Assembly (NCBI RefSeq): GCF_004346865.1
Contig: NZ_SMGR01000001.1
Location: 2,170,001 to 2,234,000 of the forward strand
Direction: 5' to 3'
DNA length: 64,000 nt
From: Shimia isoporae
Lineage (GTDB): Bacteria; Pseudomonadota; Alphaproteobacteria; Rhodobacterales; Rhodobacteraceae
The number at the start of each line of letters is the position of its first letter. Within the stretch, counting starts at the first letter, position 1. The notes under the pieces are model-generated. The model was not told the origin of the DNA. It saw nothing but the letters and a program-made list of their open reading frames with translations, and did no database searches. Positions 1-10,308 of the stretch are shown here, piece by piece. The position numbers and the translations under genes were made by a program.

Positions 1-1
1 T

Positions 2-52
2 TGTTTTGACGAAGAACTGCCTGAGAGCGCTGCAAACGCTGCGCTAGGCTAA
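2..52 (+). CDS. cobS: C-terminal end of cobaltochelatase subunit CobS (partial)
   Basis: Only the last 16 codons and a TAA stop are inside the window; the gene begins to the left. The visible tail reads CFDEELPESAANAALG, which resembles CobS C-termini as I remember them. CobS is the AAA+ ATPase that, with CobT and CobN, inserts cobalt into hydrogenobyrinate diamide in aerobic cobalamin synthesis. cobT lies about 1 kb downstream on the same strand, and this pairing is usual in alphaproteobacteria. The identification rests on a short tail plus context. A terminator follows directly, so cobT has its own promoter or depends on read-through. Confidence 0.65.
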   Translation, partial: CFDEELPESAANAALG

Positions 53-76
53 TCACAGGTCTCCTGAAAGATTTGA

Positions 77-105
77 GCCGCTCCGGTTTCGGAGCGGCTT
101 TTTTT
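77..105 (+). terminator. Rho-independent terminator after cobS
   Basis: A perfect 9-bp stem, GCCGCTCCG (77-85) with CGGAGCGGC (90-98), closes a 4-base loop and is followed by seven T residues (99-105). It starts 25 bases after the cobS stop. This is the clearest intrinsic terminator in the window. Confidence 0.93.
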
Positions 106-382
106 GTTGCGCAATCGTATGTTCAGCTCCCGACCCCAACTGCGCGCTTGATGGTGCGGCCATGGTTTGTCCTGTGATCGATGCGCGGCATGTGCACGTG
201 GACTTTCTTGCGAAACTGGCCCTCAGGCCAGGCCCGCTGGGTTCTCGAGGCTGGCGATCTCTTGAACAATTTGCCCCACCACCTGCGCCAGAGCACGCAA
301 TGGCGATATATTTTAGATATGTTTTTGCTATCTTTTGTATATACAGTATTGACCAGCGCAAAAAGCGTCATAAAGTTGTTAC

Positions 383-784
383 ATGACAAGAGCAGCCCTC
401 CCGAATATCTGCGGCGCGGCCCTGCTTTGTGCAACTGGCGCCGCAGTCGCCCTTCCCGTTTGGCCACATGAACAGGCCGAGGTCTTCGCAACCTGCTCGG
501 GACGCATGTCCGCACTGACCACCCATCAGCGCGCGACCCGCAGCCCAGAGGCCGAAACCAACGCCGAACTGGTGGACACGTTTGATTTGATGCTGGAAGC
601 GATCTTGCCCGACGCTGTCCCTGACGATGGACCAAAGCTGTCTACACAGTGGCGCGCCCGCGGGTGGTCCCAGATTGCAAGCCTGCTGGCTGATGCCGCC
701 TACAGCTTTGATGACCGACGCGCAGAACGGGCGACGCAAATGATCGAAACACACATCAAGAGCTGCCGGGACTTGGTCCTGTAG
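383..784 (+). CDS. Small exported protein of unknown function between cobS and cobT
   Basis: A 133-residue protein with an N-terminal hydrophobic stretch (about residues 4-24, rich in Ala, Leu and Cys) that looks like a signal peptide, followed by a mainly helical, polar body. Cys38 and Cys127 flank the mature part and could form a disulfide. The segment CSGRMSALTTHQ (from Cys38) resembles small conserved Rhodobacteraceae proteins as I recall them, but no function is known to me. There is no strong ribosome binding site before the ATG. The 277 bases upstream (106-382) are locally AT-rich near 300-360 and contain no recognisable gene; a promoter is likely there. A weak bulged hairpin (785-805) follows the stop. 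Confidence 0.7.
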   Translation: MTRAALPNICGAALLCATGAAVALPVWPHEQAEVFATCSGRMSALTTHQRATRSPEAETNAELVDTFDLMLEAILPDAVPDDGPKLSTQWRARGWSQIASLLADAAYSFDDRRAERATQMIETHIKSCRDLVL

Positions 785-1036
785 GGCTTCACCTCTGCGT
801 GAGCCTGTTATTTGTGGCAGTTGCGCCTTTGGCTGACTTGTCCGACGCTCTCCTCACGGGCAATGAAGGTCATGTGTTTTCCCCAGTATGAGTGCATCGC
901 CCGAGGCGGGGATGGAGCGTTCGCGGCTCTCCCCGCCCCTCGCTTTCCAACGTCGGGCAAAATCTGTCGTGATACTGCTATGACGCAGCGGATTCACGCC
1001 TTGCACAGGGGACGCATCCCGTGATTTACAAATCCC

Positions 1037-2911
1037 ATGAGCACCAAGTCCGACAACCCCGCTGATCCGTTCAAAAAGGCGCTGGCCGAAGCCACCAAAG
1101 TGATGGCGGATGACCCCGAACTGTCGATCACCTACACGGTGGATCCATCGGGTGTCTCGGGCGACTCCATGCGCCTGCCTCAAGTGACCCGTCGCATGAG
1201 CCGTGACGAAGTTTTGCTGGCCCGTGGAACGGCAGATGCACTTGCGATGCAACGCAAGTACCACGACATCAACACCCACATGCGCTATGCGCCCGGTCAG
1301 GGCATTGCACGTGATCTGTACGAAGCCATGGAAACCGCTCGATGCGAAGCCATGGGCGCTCGCGACATGCCCGGTACCGCATCCAACATCGATGTGAAGA
1401 TCAGCCATGAAGCCAATGGGCGCGGCTATGGCGAGATGACATCAACTGAGGAAGCGCCTCTGGCTGTTGCAGCCGGGTACCTCATCCGTCATCTGGCGAC
1501 AGGACGGGATCTTCCCCGCTCTGCCGCAAACGTCATGAACCTGTGGCGCGGCTATATCGAGCAGAGCGCCGGAGAGCATCTCGAAGACATCCAGGAATTG
1601 CTGAGTGACCAGCAAAGTTTTGCGAAATTCGCCCGCCAGATCATCGAGGATCTCGGTTATGGCGATCAGCTTGGCGACGACCCTGACGAAATTGACGATC
1701 AGGAAGACGACGCAGAAGAACAGGCCGAGGAACAGGAAGATCCCGATAGCCAGGGTCAGGACGATTCTGAAGAAGAAGACGCCGAAGCCAGCCCCGAGCA
1801 GGCGCAGGAAGAACAGCAGGACATGTCCGAAGCCCAGGTCACGATGGATGACATGGCCGAAGACGAGATGTCGGACGAAGCGGAAATGCCAGACGGCGAA
1901 GCGCCTCTTGATCCGCCGCCGCCGCCCCCTGTGTCTGACGCCGACCCAGACTACTTGGTTTATGACGGCGAACACGACGAGGAAATCGCTGCTGAGGAAC
2001 TTGCCGAGCCGGCGGAGCTTGAACGGTTGCGAGCCTATCTCGACCAACAGCTTGAGCCGCTGAAAGGTGCGGTAAGCCGCCTTGCCAACAAGTTGCAACG
2101 TCGCCTGCAAGCCCAGCAGAACCGCAGTTGGGAGTTCGATCGGGAGGAAGGTATTCTGGACGCAGGGCGTCTGGCGCGTGTTGTTGCAAACCCGACAACG
2201 CCACTGAGTTTCAAGATCGAAAAAGACACCGAATTCCGAGACACTGTTGTGACCCTGCTGTTGGACAACTCCGGTTCGATGCGCGGCCGGCCGATCTCGA
2301 TCGCCGCGATCTGTGCCGATGTTTTGGCTCGCACACTGGAACGCTGCAATGTGAAGGTCGAAATCCTCGGCTTCACGACACGTGCATGGAAAGGCGGCCT
2401 TGCGCGGGAGAAGTGGCTGAACGAAGGGCGCCCTCAGCAACCGGGCCGTCTGAACGACCTTCGTCACATCATCTACAAGCAGGCAGATGCGCCTTGGCGT
2501 CGGGTCCGTCCCAATCTCGGCCTGATGATGAAAGAAGGTTTGCTTAAGGAAAATATCGACGGAGAGGCGCTGGAATGGGCCCACCGCCGGATGATCGCGC
2601 GCCCCGAGCAGCGCAAGATCCTGATGGTGATTTCCGATGGTGCACCCGTGGATGACAGTACGCTGTCCGTGAACCCTGCAAACTACCTCGAAAAACACCT
2701 GCGTGATGTCATCGCAATGGTCGAGAAGCGAAAGCAGGTGGAACTTCTGGCTATCGGTATCGGCCATGACGTGACGCGCTATTATGATCGCGCGGTCACC
2801 ATCACCGACGTAGAACAACTTGCAGGCGCGATGACCGAGCAATTGGCCGCTTTGTTTGACAGCGATCCACGTGCACGGGCGCGCGTTATGGGCATGCGCA
2901 GGGCAAGCTGA
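1037..2911 (+). CDS. cobT: Cobaltochelatase subunit CobT
   Basis: A 624-residue protein with the CobT layout: an N-terminal helical domain, a long acidic Glu/Asp/Gln-rich linker (about residues 215-300, ending in a run of seven prolines), and a C-terminal von Willebrand factor A domain with the MIDAS motif DNSGSM. CobT forms the hexameric chaperone-like complex with CobS that drives CobN in ATP-dependent cobalt insertion into hydrogenobyrinic acid a,c-diamide. Length matches the family. The stop codon overlaps the start of dtd by one base (TGATG), so the two are probably translated together. The start has no good Shine-Dalgarno sequence. The stretch 785-1036 before it holds no convincing gene. 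Confidence 0.95.
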   Translation: MSTKSDNPADPFKKALAEATKVMADDPELSITYTVDPSGVSGDSMRLPQVTRRMSRDEVLLARGTADALAMQRKYHDINTHMRYAPGQGIARDLYEAMETARCEAMGARDMPGTASNIDVKISHEANGRGYGEMTSTEEAPLAVAAGYLIRHLATGRDLPRSAANVMNLWRGYIEQSAGEHLEDIQELLSDQQSFAKFARQIIEDLGYGDQLGDDPDEIDDQEDDAEEQAEEQEDPDSQGQDDSEEEDAEASPEQAQEEQQDMSEAQVTMDDMAEDEMSDEAEMPDGEAPLDPPPPPPVSDADPDYLVYDGEHDEEIAAEELAEPAELERLRAYLDQQLEPLKGAVSRLANKLQRRLQAQQNRSWEFDREEGILDAGRLARVVANPTTPLSFKIEKDTEFRDTVVTLLLDNSGSMRGRPISIAAICADVLARTLERCNVKVEILGFTTRAWKGGLAREKWLNEGRPQQPGRLNDLRHIIYKQADAPWRRVRPNLGLMMKEGLLKENIDGEALEWAHRRMIARPEQRKILMVISDGAPVDDSTLSVNPANYLEKHLRDVIAMVEKRKQVELLAIGIGHDVTRYYDRAVTITDVEQLAGAMTEQLAALFDSDPRARARVMGMRRAS

Positions 2912-3348
2912 TGCGCGCCTTGCTGCAACGCGTTTCTCAGGCCTCCGTAACTGTCGACCAAGAGGTCGTGGGGCAATGTGGGCCGGGGCTTCTGGTGCTG
3001 GTCTGCGCGATGCAGGGCGATACCGAAACAAATGCTGAGAAACTGGCGGCAAAAGTTGCCAAATGCCGGATATTTCACGACGACGCCGGTAAAATGAACC
3101 GCTCGGTTGCAGACGTCGGAGGCAGTGCTTTGGTGGTGAGCCAGTTCACCTTGGCTGCCGATACACGGTCTGGAAATCGTCCGGGATTCTCGACTGCCGC
3201 AGCGCCGGAGGACGGCAAACGGCTTTATGAGTATTTCTCCGACCAGCTTGCCGCTCAACGCGTCCCTGTCGAGACAGGGCGCTTTGGCGCGGACATGAAG
3301 GTCGCACTGGTGAACGATGGGCCCGTGACCATCTGGATGGACGTCTGA
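2911..3348 (+). CDS. dtd: D-aminoacyl-tRNA deacylase Dtd
   Basis: A 145-residue protein of the usual Dtd length that starts [13 protein letters not shown] and carries both signature motifs: SQFTL around residue 79 and the GP-containing NDGPVT near the C-terminus. The enzyme hydrolyses D-aminoacyl-tRNAs, and glycine mischarged on tRNA-Ala, using the tRNA 2'-OH rather than a protein side chain. Its ATG overlaps the cobT stop, which suggests translational coupling with no obvious functional link to cobalamin. Confidence 0.95.
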   Translation: MRALLQRVSQASVTVDQEVVGQCGPGLLVLVCAMQGDTETNAEKLAAKVAKCRIFHDDAGKMNRSVADVGGSALVVSQFTLAADTRSGNRPGFSTAAAPEDGKRLYEYFSDQLAAQRVPVETGRFGADMKVALVNDGPVTIWMDV

Positions 3349-3362
3349 ACCGGATGTAACCG

Positions 3363-3392
3363 GGCTGCACCGTTACAGGCGCAGCCTTATTT
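3363..3392. terminator. Possible terminator between dtd and glpK
   Basis: Inverted repeat GGCTGC (3363-3368) and GCAGCC (3381-3386) followed by TTATTT, in the 48-base gap between the convergent dtd and glpK genes. The stem is only 6 bp with a 12-base loop, so the call is tentative. Confidence 0.4.
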
Positions 3393-3396
3393 AAAG

Positions 3397-4887
3397 TTAG
3401 TCGGTCATCGACAGTGTGGCAGCGATGGCTTTTTTCCACCCCGCATACCGCCGCTCACGCCAGGCCTCGCCGCGCGCAGGCACAAACTGGGTGTCCTTCT
3501 CCCAGCTTGCTGCAAACTCGTCCATGCCCGGATAGACGCCTATTTGCATTCCAGCCAGCCACGCCGCCCCTTTTGCCGTGCTTTCCGCAACGACGGGACG
3601 ATCAACCGCCGCGCCGAGAATGTCTGACAGGAACTGCATAGCCCAGCTTGATGCGGTCATGCCGCCATCAACGCGCAGAACGGTATCGCCACCGAACTCA
3701 AAATCCGCATGCATGGCTTCAAGCAGATCCCGTGTTTGGAAACCAACGCTCTCCAGCGCGGCCTTGGACATCTCTGCGGGACCAGAGTTGCGTGACAACC
3801 CAAACACAGCGCCGCGTGCATTCGGGTTCCAGTACGGGGCGCCAAGACCGGTAAATGCAGGTACAAGAATGAGTTCCTGACCTTCGTCCGATTTTTCCGC
3901 CAGCGGCTCTGTTTCCGCCGCATCGCGGATGATCCCCAGCCCATCTCGCAGCCACTGCACCACGGCACCAGCAATAAAAATCGCCCCTTCAAGCGCGTAG
4001 GTCGGCTTGCCATCGAGTTGATACGCGATGGTGGTCAAAAGCCGGTTCTGAGAGGTCACTGGCGTTTCGCCGGTGTTGAGCAATGCGAAACAGCCAGTGC
4101 CATAAGTCGACTTCAGCATGCCGGGCGAAAAACAGGCCTGCCCGATTGTGGCCGCCTGCTGGTCTCCTGCCACGCCACGGATCGGAATGGCAACGCCAAA
4201 CAGATCTGCGTCGGTTTCGCCAAAGTCCGCTGCGCAGTCCTTGACCTCTGGAAGCATTGCCATCGGGATGCCAAGAAGCGCGCAAATCTCCGCACTCCAC
4301 TCCCCTGCATGGATGTCATAGATCAGTGTACGCGCGGCGTTGGTGGCGTCGGTGGCGTGGACCCGTCCCCCCGTCAGCTTCCAGATCAGGTAGCTGTCCA
4401 CGGTGCCAAAGAGCAGTTCTCCCGCCTCAGCGCGTGACCGCGCGCCGTCGACGTTGTCTAGAATCCATTTGATCTTGGTACCGGAGAAATAGGGATCGAG
4501 TAAAAGCCCGGTTTTGGCCTGCACCAGATCAGCATGCCCGTCCGCTTTGAGGTTTTCGCAAGTTTCCGCGGTCCGGCGGTCCTGCCAGACGATGGCTTTG
4601 TAGACAGGCTCACCGGTGACCTTATCCCAAACCAACGTGGTTTCGCGTTGGTTCGTTATGCCGATCGCCGCGATATCCCGTGCAGCCAGTTTGGCGCGCG
4701 CAAGCGCACCGGAGCAAGTTTCAACTGTCGTCACCCAGATATCGGCCGGATCATGCTCGACCCATCCGGACTGTGGGAAATGTTGTTCAAACTCAAGCTG
4801 CGCACTCGCCACAGGGCGTATATCGCCATCAAATACAATGGCCCGGCTCGATGTGGTGCCCTGATCAATCGCGAGAATATAGGTCAC
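3397..4887 (-). CDS. glpK: Glycerol kinase
   Basis: FGGY-family kinase that phosphorylates glycerol to sn-glycerol 3-phosphate with ATP. It begins [20 protein letters not shown] after the initiator, the classic phosphate-1 motif of GlpK, and contains [15 protein letters not shown] and the RVDGGMTAS adenosine-binding segment near the C-terminus. I chose a GTG start at 4887, giving 496 residues, because a good Shine-Dalgarno (AGGGAGGAC) lies 4-12 bases upstream; an in-frame ATG at 4911 would add eight residues but has no such site. No glpF, glpD or glpR is adjacent, so the gene appears to stand alone, with the acyl-CoA synthetase upstream on the same strand separated by a terminator. Confidence 0.95.
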   Translation of the reverse strand: MTYILAIDQGTTSSRAIVFDGDIRPVASAQLEFEQHFPQSGWVEHDPADIWVTTVETCSGALARAKLAARDIAAIGITNQRETTLVWDKVTGEPVYKAIVWQDRRTAETCENLKADGHADLVQAKTGLLLDPYFSGTKIKWILDNVDGARSRAEAGELLFGTVDSYLIWKLTGGRVHATDATNAARTLIYDIHAGEWSAEICALLGIPMAMLPEVKDCAADFGETDADLFGVAIPIRGVAGDQQAATIGQACFSPGMLKSTYGTGCFALLNTGETPVTSQNRLLTTIAYQLDGKPTYALEGAIFIAGAVVQWLRDGLGIIRDAAETEPLAEKSDEGQELILVPAFTGLGAPYWNPNARGAVFGLSRNSGPAEMSKAALESVGFQTRDLLEAMHADFEFGGDTVLRVDGGMTASSWAMQFLSDILGAAVDRPVVAESTAKGAAWLAGMQIGVYPGMDEFAASWEKDTQFVPARGEAWRERRYAGWKKAIAATLSMTD

Positions 4888-4951
4888 GGTGTCCTCCCTA
4901 CGAAACGTCAATTCTGCTTGGATTGCACAGTAGGCGTCGCTTTTTCGGAGA

Positions 4952-4988
4952 ACAACAAAGAAGGGCGCAGCCAGCTGCCGCGCCCTTC
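4952..4988 (-). terminator. Terminator after the acyl-CoA synthetase gene
   Basis: A 9-bp perfect stem (GAAGGGCGC at 4960-4968 with GCGCCCTTC at 4980-4988). Read on the minus strand it is followed by the T-rich TTTGTTGTT. It sits between the end of the acyl-CoA synthetase gene and the glpK start, so it separates the two transcripts. Confidence 0.7.
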
Positions 4989-5029
4989 GATTATTTTCGG
5001 TTATGTGCGATTTTGGTCGCAGCGAAGAT

Positions 5030-6934
5030 TTATGCGTTTTCCTTCGCGGCCTGATCGGCCCATTCCCACGGACGAACGAAGCTCCCCAGAACCTTGGAGA
5101 CTTCTTCGTCGGTTGCGTCGCCGTTGTTGGTCAGCTGCGCCACCAGACCCCGTTTCTTGTCGTCCAGTACCGATGTCACACGCACCGGCACGCCTTCTTT
5201 TTCCAGAGCCGCGTTGTAGATGCGGGTAATCGCGGATTTACGAAGGTCCGGCTTGAAGATTTTGCCAACGGCCGTTTTCGGCAGTTCTGGCATGATCTCG
5301 ATGAATTTCGGATGTGCCGCGCGCTCGTGTACGTGCACCTTGGCGTGGTTCATCAGCTCTGCCTGAGTGACAGACGCCCCCTCAACCAGCTCGACATAGG
5401 CACAAGGCACTTCGCCTGCGTGGGCATCGGGCTGACCAATGGCGCCTGCGAAGGCGACGTCGTGGTGCGCCAACAACGCCTCTTCGATTTCAGCAGGGTC
5501 GATGTTGTGACCACCACGGATGATCAGGTCCTTGGCACGACCAGTGATCCAGAGATAGCCTTCGTCGTCGATGCGACCAAGGTCACCCGTACGAAGGTAC
5601 TTTTCATGGTGATAGAGGTCCACATTCTTGTCGGCCTCGGTGTAGGTGTTGCCGGCATAGACGCCCGGGTTGGAAATGCAGATTTCGCCCACTTCATCTG
5701 TGGCGCATTCGACGGGGCCGTCTGGCGTATTGTTGAAGATACGCACGTCAGTGTAGGGGAACGGAATCCCGACAGATCCGACTTTCTTGTTACCTGTCGG
5801 CGGGTTACACGACACAAGGCAGGTCGCCTCCGTCAGGCCGTAGCCTTCGACAATGTCCACACCACAGGTGCTTTCGAAGCGTTTGAACAGTTCGAGCGGC
5901 ATCGGCGCGGAACCGGAGAAAGCCGTTTTCACGGTGGAGATATCGGCATCCACAGGACGCTGCATCAGCGCGGAAACAGCCGTCGGCACAGTGATAATGA
6001 AGGAAATCTTCCAGCGTTCGATCAGTTTCCAGAAATTGTCGAACACACCGTCCCCGCGGTACCCCTGCGGGGTCGGGAACACAACATGCGCGCCGGACTT
6101 GATGGCAGCCTGCATAATGACGTGAACAGCAAATACGTGGAAAAGTGGCAGCGGACACATGATGTTGTCCTGCTCCGAGAAGAGCAGTTCATGCCCCAGC
6201 CAGCCATTGTAGATCATGCCGGAATAAAGGTGTTGAGCCACTTTCGGCATACCAGTCGTACCACCAGTGTGGAAATAGGCGGCGACACGGTCCTTACCGC
6301 TGTCCGCAAAGTCCAGAGTCTTGTTCTGTTTGCGGGTCTCTTTTGTGTAGTCCAGATAGTCCGCATGCAAGGGACCTTCGACCTTGGGACGGATCAGGGG
6401 CACAATCCAGGATTTTGGCGGCGTGAGGTACCGGTTCAGATCCACCTCGAGAACCGTATGCACATGCGGGGCGTGGCGCACGGCCTCTGCCACTTTCTGG
6501 GCAATGTCGGTCTTGGGGAACGGCTTGAGAGTCACAACCACCTTAGCGTCGGTTTCGCGCAGGATCGCGCCGATCTGCTCAGGTTCCAGCAGCGGGTTGA
6601 TCGGGTTTGCGATCCCCGCGATCATACCACCAAGCAGGGTTGTCAGCGTTTCCGATGCGTTGGGAAGAACATAGGCGATTGTGTCGCCCTCGTTCACGCC
6701 AAGATCGCGGAACAGATTGGCCGCCTGAACGGACTGTTCCAGCAGTTCTTTCCAGCTCAGGGTTTCCGCCTTGTCCTTGGGACCGGACAGCAGCTGATAG
6801 CTGGCTGCCGGACGCTCCGGGAATTTGGCTGCGGTCTGCGACAGCATTTCGAAAACCGTTTTGGGCAGATCGCGGTCTGCATAAGGCATCTGTGCCTCGA
6901 TCGCCTTTAGGTCGGCTGCCGTTTCAAAAGTCAT
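5030..6934 (-). CDS. AMP-forming acyl-CoA synthetase
   Basis: A 634-residue member of the ANL adenylate-forming superfamily. It has the phosphate-binding P-loop [10 protein letters not shown], the GYGLTEAT motif, [21 protein letters not shown], and a C-terminal lysine region ([11 protein letters not shown]). It activates a carboxylic acid to acyl-AMP and then acyl-CoA. The length and insertions fit fatty-acyl or branched or aryl acid ligases, but the substrate cannot be read. The ATG at 6934 is preceded by GGGGGGAGAG; the longer open frame to 7057 lacks such a site and has an unusual composition. Transcribed alone, with a terminator behind it. Confidence 0.85.
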   Translation of the reverse strand: MTFETAADLKAIEAQMPYADRDLPKTVFEMLSQTAAKFPERPAASYQLLSGPKDKAETLSWKELLEQSVQAANLFRDLGVNEGDTIAYVLPNASETLTTLLGGMIAGIANPINPLLEPEQIGAILRETDAKVVVTLKPFPKTDIAQKVAEAVRHAPHVHTVLEVDLNRYLTPPKSWIVPLIRPKVEGPLHADYLDYTKETRKQNKTLDFADSGKDRVAAYFHTGGTTGMPKVAQHLYSGMIYNGWLGHELLFSEQDNIMCPLPLFHVFAVHVIMQAAIKSGAHVVFPTPQGYRGDGVFDNFWKLIERWKISFIITVPTAVSALMQRPVDADISTVKTAFSGSAPMPLELFKRFESTCGVDIVEGYGLTEATCLVSCNPPTGNKKVGSVGIPFPYTDVRIFNNTPDGPVECATDEVGEICISNPGVYAGNTYTEADKNVDLYHHEKYLRTGDLGRIDDEGYLWITGRAKDLIIRGGHNIDPAEIEEALLAHHDVAFAGAIGQPDAHAGEVPCAYVELVEGASVTQAELMNHAKVHVHERAAHPKFIEIMPELPKTAVGKIFKPDLRKSAITRIYNAALEKEGVPVRVTSVLDDKKRGLVAQLTNNGDATDEEVSKVLGSFVRPWEWADQAAKENA

Positions 6935-7124
6935 GGATGTCTCTCCCCCCATCTGATCGTTGGTGTGCCCGCGCCCCATGTTTCTTGCGGGTTCGGGGCA
7001 AACAACACAATGCTGCCTGCCTTTGGCCAGACAAAACCTAAGGTCAACTTGACCCAAACGTTACGTCAAATAAAGGGGAAGGACCACGCGGACGGGTCAA
7101 GTTTTTCGTATTTTGCGTTTTCGT

Positions 7125-8918
7125 TCAATCCGCTCCGGCGGTGAACTGTAGTTTCGCAAGTTTCGCGTACAATCCACCCTCCGCCACCAATGCGTCATGC
7201 TTGCCCTGCGCGACAATGCGGCCTTCTTCCATGACGATAATGCGGTCGGCTTTTTTGACGGTAGCCAAACGGTGCGCAACAATGATCGTCGTGCGATCCT
7301 GCGCCAACTCATCCACGGCAGCCTGCACCAACCGTTCGCTTTCTGCGTCCAGCGCCGAGGTCGCTTCATCCAGCAATAGCACCGGGGCGTCGCGCAAAAT
7401 GGCGCGTGCGATTGCGATGCGTTGCTTCTGTCCACCCGACAGCATAACGCCACGCTCTCCCAGGGGACTGTTGTAGCCTTCAGGCAGCTTCTCGATAAAT
7501 TCATGCGCTGCAGCTGCCTTTGCCGCGGCCTCGACCTCCGCGTCAGAGGCCTCAGGACGGCCAAAACGGATGTTTTCACGCGCACTGTTGGCAAAGATAA
7601 CAGGATCTTGCGGGACAAGAGCCAAGTGTTTGCGGAAGTCTTCCCGTCGCATGGTTTCCAGAGCCACGCCATCCAGTTTCACAGAACCCGAAATCGGGTC
7701 GTAAAACCGCTGAATCATCTGGATTACAGTTGTTTTCCCTGCGCCGGACGGACCGACCAGAGCAACGGTTTCACCGGGCTGTATTGTCAGGTCCACGGCA
7801 TCCAGCGCCGATTGGTTGGGGCGCGAGGGATAGTGGAACGAAACACTGTCAAAAGTAATCTCGCCCTTCACCGGCGAGGGCAATTGAGCAACGGAGACAG
7901 GGTCAGTCACGCGGTCTACTGCATTGAGCAATTCGACCAGTCGTTCGGTTGCGCCAGCGGCTCGTTGCAACTCGCTCCAGATTTCGCTGAGTGCGCCAAC
8001 AGCTCCCGCCACCATCACCGAATAGATCACGAATTGCACCAGCACACCCACGCTCATGCCCCCCGCGCGCACATCGCGGGCGCCCATCCAGAGCACAACA
8101 ACAACGCCGGTGAAAATCAGAAAGATCACGATCATGGTCAGCAGCGCACGGGTATTGATGCGTCGCATTGCCGCCCGAAGGCTCAGGTCCGTCACACGAC
8201 CAAAAGCGCTTTTGGACTGCGCCTCATGCGTGAAGGCTTGCACGGTCTGCACCGACAGCAAAGCCTCTGACGCATTGCCGGAGCTTTCCGCGATCCAATC
8301 CTGATTTTCCCGGCTCAGGACCCGCAGTCTGCGACCTAGCACCGCGATCGGCACAATAACCAAAGGCACCACCAGTAGAACCATCATCGTAAGCTTGGTT
8401 GAGGTCAGTAGCATCAAAACCAAACCACCCAGGAAAAGCAGCATATTGCGAAGGGCGATTGAAACCGACGAGCCGATCACAGATTGAATGACCGTGGTGT
8501 CCGTCGTGATCCGGCTGAGAACCTCGCCAGTCATAACCCCTTCAAAGAACGTGGGGCTCATTCCGATCATTCGGTTAAACACCGCCTTTCGGATGTCGGC
8601 GACAACAAGTTCACCCAAGCGTGTTACCAGCAGATAGCGCAGCGCAGTGCCCACAGCGAGCAACGCAGCAAACCCGAGAGCGGCGAGGAAATACTTGTCC
8701 AGCAGCGCATCAGATTCGGTGCCAAAGTTGTCTACCACGCGCCGAACAGCCATCGGCAACGCCAGAGAGACTGTCGCCGTCAGCGTCAAAGCCAGAAGTG
8801 CCAGCACGATCTGCAGGCGATAAGGCCGCATAAACGGAGCCAAACCTCGCAGGGCACCCATATTTTTGCTTTTCTCGCGTTCCTGCTCGCTGTGCGTCGG
8901 CTGCGGTTGATCGGCCAT
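7125..8918 (-). CDS. ABC exporter, fused permease and ATPase (ABCB/MsbA type)
   Basis: A 597-residue half-transporter: a six-helix transmembrane domain (about residues 30-320) fused to a nucleotide-binding domain with Walker A GPSGAGKTT, signature LSGGQKQRIAIARA, Walker B VLLLDEATSALD and a switch histidine in VAHRL. It would work as a homodimer exporting a lipid or hydrophobic compound from the inner membrane. The start at 8918 follows a GGGGGC stretch; an upstream extension to 9023 has no support. No neighbour indicates its substrate. Related roseobacter proteins are usually annotated only as multidrug or lipid exporters. Confidence 0.88.
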   Translation of the reverse strand: MADQPQPTHSEQEREKSKNMGALRGLAPFMRPYRLQIVLALLALTLTATVSLALPMAVRRVVDNFGTESDALLDKYFLAALGFAALLAVGTALRYLLVTRLGELVVADIRKAVFNRMIGMSPTFFEGVMTGEVLSRITTDTTVIQSVIGSSVSIALRNMLLFLGGLVLMLLTSTKLTMMVLLVVPLVIVPIAVLGRRLRVLSRENQDWIAESSGNASEALLSVQTVQAFTHEAQSKSAFGRVTDLSLRAAMRRINTRALLTMIVIFLIFTGVVVVLWMGARDVRAGGMSVGVLVQFVIYSVMVAGAVGALSEIWSELQRAAGATERLVELLNAVDRVTDPVSVAQLPSPVKGEITFDSVSFHYPSRPNQSALDAVDLTIQPGETVALVGPSGAGKTTVIQMIQRFYDPISGSVKLDGVALETMRREDFRKHLALVPQDPVIFANSARENIRFGRPEASDAEVEAAAKAAAAHEFIEKLPEGYNSPLGERGVMLSGGQKQRIAIARAILRDAPVLLLDEATSALDAESERLVQAAVDELAQDRTTIIVAHRLATVKKADRIIVMEEGRIVAQGKHDALVAEGGLYAKLAKLQFTAGAD

Positions 8919-9067
8919 TAAAAGCCCCCTGAATTTCGTTATCCTGTTAGTGGCAACGCTATCGTTCAGGGTCAAGCAATCAGTGCAAAGCAGCCGAGGA
9001 CAACCTATCCAAATCACGCGCAAAATAACGCCTTTAGCGGATGATCTTCATGCTTTTAGGGAAACCA

Positions 9068-9141
9068 TGGAGCGGGTAGCGGGAATCGAACCCGCACCTT
9101 AAGCTTGGAAGGCTCTTATGATACCATTTCACCATACCCGC
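9068..9141 (-). tRNA. tRNA-Gly (anticodon TCC)
   Basis: Read on the minus strand the gene starts GCGGGTA (9141-9135) and ends TACCCGC (9078-9072), a perfect 7-bp acceptor stem. The anticodon loop CTTCCAA contains TCC, and the T arm GCGGGTTCGATTCCCGC is complete. The 3' CCA is encoded (9070-9068) after the discriminator T. It reads GGA and GGG glycine codons. Confidence 0.95.
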
Positions 9142-9239
9142 TCACGGTCCGGTTGATGTATTTCAGCCGTTCGGGGAGGTCAAGTGGGCAGAGCGCGAAA
9201 TCTGAAAGGTTCTTCTGGCTCTGAGATCTTGCTGACCGC

Positions 9240-9383
9240 TTAGAGCCAGATCCATTCGAAGACAGACAAAATAAGAAACACCGGCACTGACACGATCGCG
9301 GCCACCAGAACAGCGGCGGCGAGCGTGACTTTAGGCCCTTTGGCCGTGAGACCGTATACGGAAGATTGCTCAGAATTTTTCAT
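9240..9383 (-). CDS. 47-residue single-span membrane protein, unknown
   Basis: A short frame, ATG at 9383 to TAA at 9240. The N-terminal 18 residues are polar, followed by one long hydrophobic segment (about residues 19-45, rich in Ala, Val, Ile and Leu) and an aromatic end WIWL. It lies between tRNA-Gly and a divergent acyltransferase gene. Codon choice looks like that of the neighbours and the hydrophobic layout is not random, but there is no strong ribosome binding site and I do not recognise a family. Confidence 0.5.
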   Translation of the reverse strand: MKNSEQSSVYGLTAKGPKVTLAAAVLVAAIVSVPVFLILSVFEWIWL

Positions 9384-9429
9384 GATTCCATTAACCATGA
9401 TTTAGGTTTCCGATGCGTTAATACACGTC

Positions 9430-10308
9430 ATGTTTGATGTGTCCCCTATCCGCGTTTGTACGCCTCTCAACCAAAGTGCCGAGTACGGCAACGCACTCGC
9501 TCTTGTCGGAGCCCACACCGGTCGCCTCGCCGATGGCACGCTTGTCTTGCGCCGAAAATTTCGCGGCCTGCCGGTCGCGATGCTGCCCCGCGCGAAGGTT
9601 CACCGCGAAACCCTGAAGGGCTTGGTCAGAACCGCCGACCTGCACCGCCAACTGCTTGTCATTACACCAGACCATCCATCACCATGGTTGTCTGAACTCG
9701 GGGCCGTCCCTTTCATGACCCCAATTTACATCGCGAAACTTGATCTGACGGGCGACCTGCGCGCGACGATGCACCAGAAGTGGCGCAATCGCCTTGTGAA
9801 TGCAGAACAACAGAATCTGCGTGTCACCCGCCAAAACCTTCCGGAAAAACCGGATCAATGGCTGTTGGAGATGGACAGAAAACAACAACAGACACGCGGA
9901 TACGCGGCCTGGCCAGAGGCGCTGACACTGGCCTACGCCCAAGCAAATCGTGGCGATGCAAAACTCTTCACAGCGTTTGATGGCAGGGAGCCTGTGGCAG
10001 CGATGCTGATCTTGCGTCACGGCGAAAGCGCCACCTATCACATCAGCCACACGACCGAAGCCGGGCGTGCCGCAAGCGCGCACAACCTGTTGCTGTGGGA
10101 AGCGATGCAATGGCTGACGACAAAAGGCGTCTCATCGCTCGATCTCGGGCACATCGATACAGACAAAGCCCCGGGGCTTGCCCGTTTCAAACTTGGCGCA
10201 GGCGCTACGTTGCATCCTTTGGGCGGCACATGGTTATGGTGGCCGCCCCTCGGAAACGCGCTAACACCGCTGAAGTACTTCGCTCCGCGTGAAATGCGCG
10301 TTATGTAA
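9430..10308 (+). CDS. GNAT/FemAB-like acyltransferase
   Basis: A 292-residue protein resembling the FemAB-type branch of the GNAT fold: two similar halves, the second containing KLFTAFDGREPVAAMLILRHG followed by HNLLLWEAMQWL and SLDLGHIDT, which match the acetyl-CoA or aminoacyl-binding core of this group. Proteins of this kind transfer an acyl or aminoacyl group to an amine; the acceptor here is unknown. The gene stands alone and its 3' end overlaps that of the convergent kynU by eight bases. Confidence 0.65.
   Translation: MFDVSPIRVCTPLNQSAEYGNALALVGAHTGRLADGTLVLRRKFRGLPVAMLPRAKVHRETLKGLVRTADLHRQLLVITPDHPSPWLSELGAVPFMTPIYIAKLDLTGDLRATMHQKWRNRLVNAEQQNLRVTRQNLPEKPDQWLLEMDRKQQQTRGYAAWPEALTLAYAQANRGDAKLFTAFDGREPVAAMLILRHGESATYHISHTTEAGRAASAHNLLLWEAMQWLTTKGVSSLDLGHIDTDKAPGLARFKLGAGATLHPLGGTWLWWPPLGNALTPLKYFAPREMRVM

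Noticed and set aside
812-1024. 70-codon frame between the small exported protein and cobT
   Set aside because: Poor start context, Cys/Arg/Pro-rich product without structure, no ribosome binding site; treated as non-coding.
1442-3052. 536-codon open frame antisense to cobT
   Set aside because: It is a shadow of cobT: composition follows the codon pattern of the real gene, no ribosome binding site, no recognisable family.
5003-6910. 635-codon open frame antisense to the acyl-CoA synthetase
   Set aside because: GC-rich genes with few TTA, CTA and TCA codons leave long open antisense frames. The sense frame has all ANL-family motifs; the antisense product has none.
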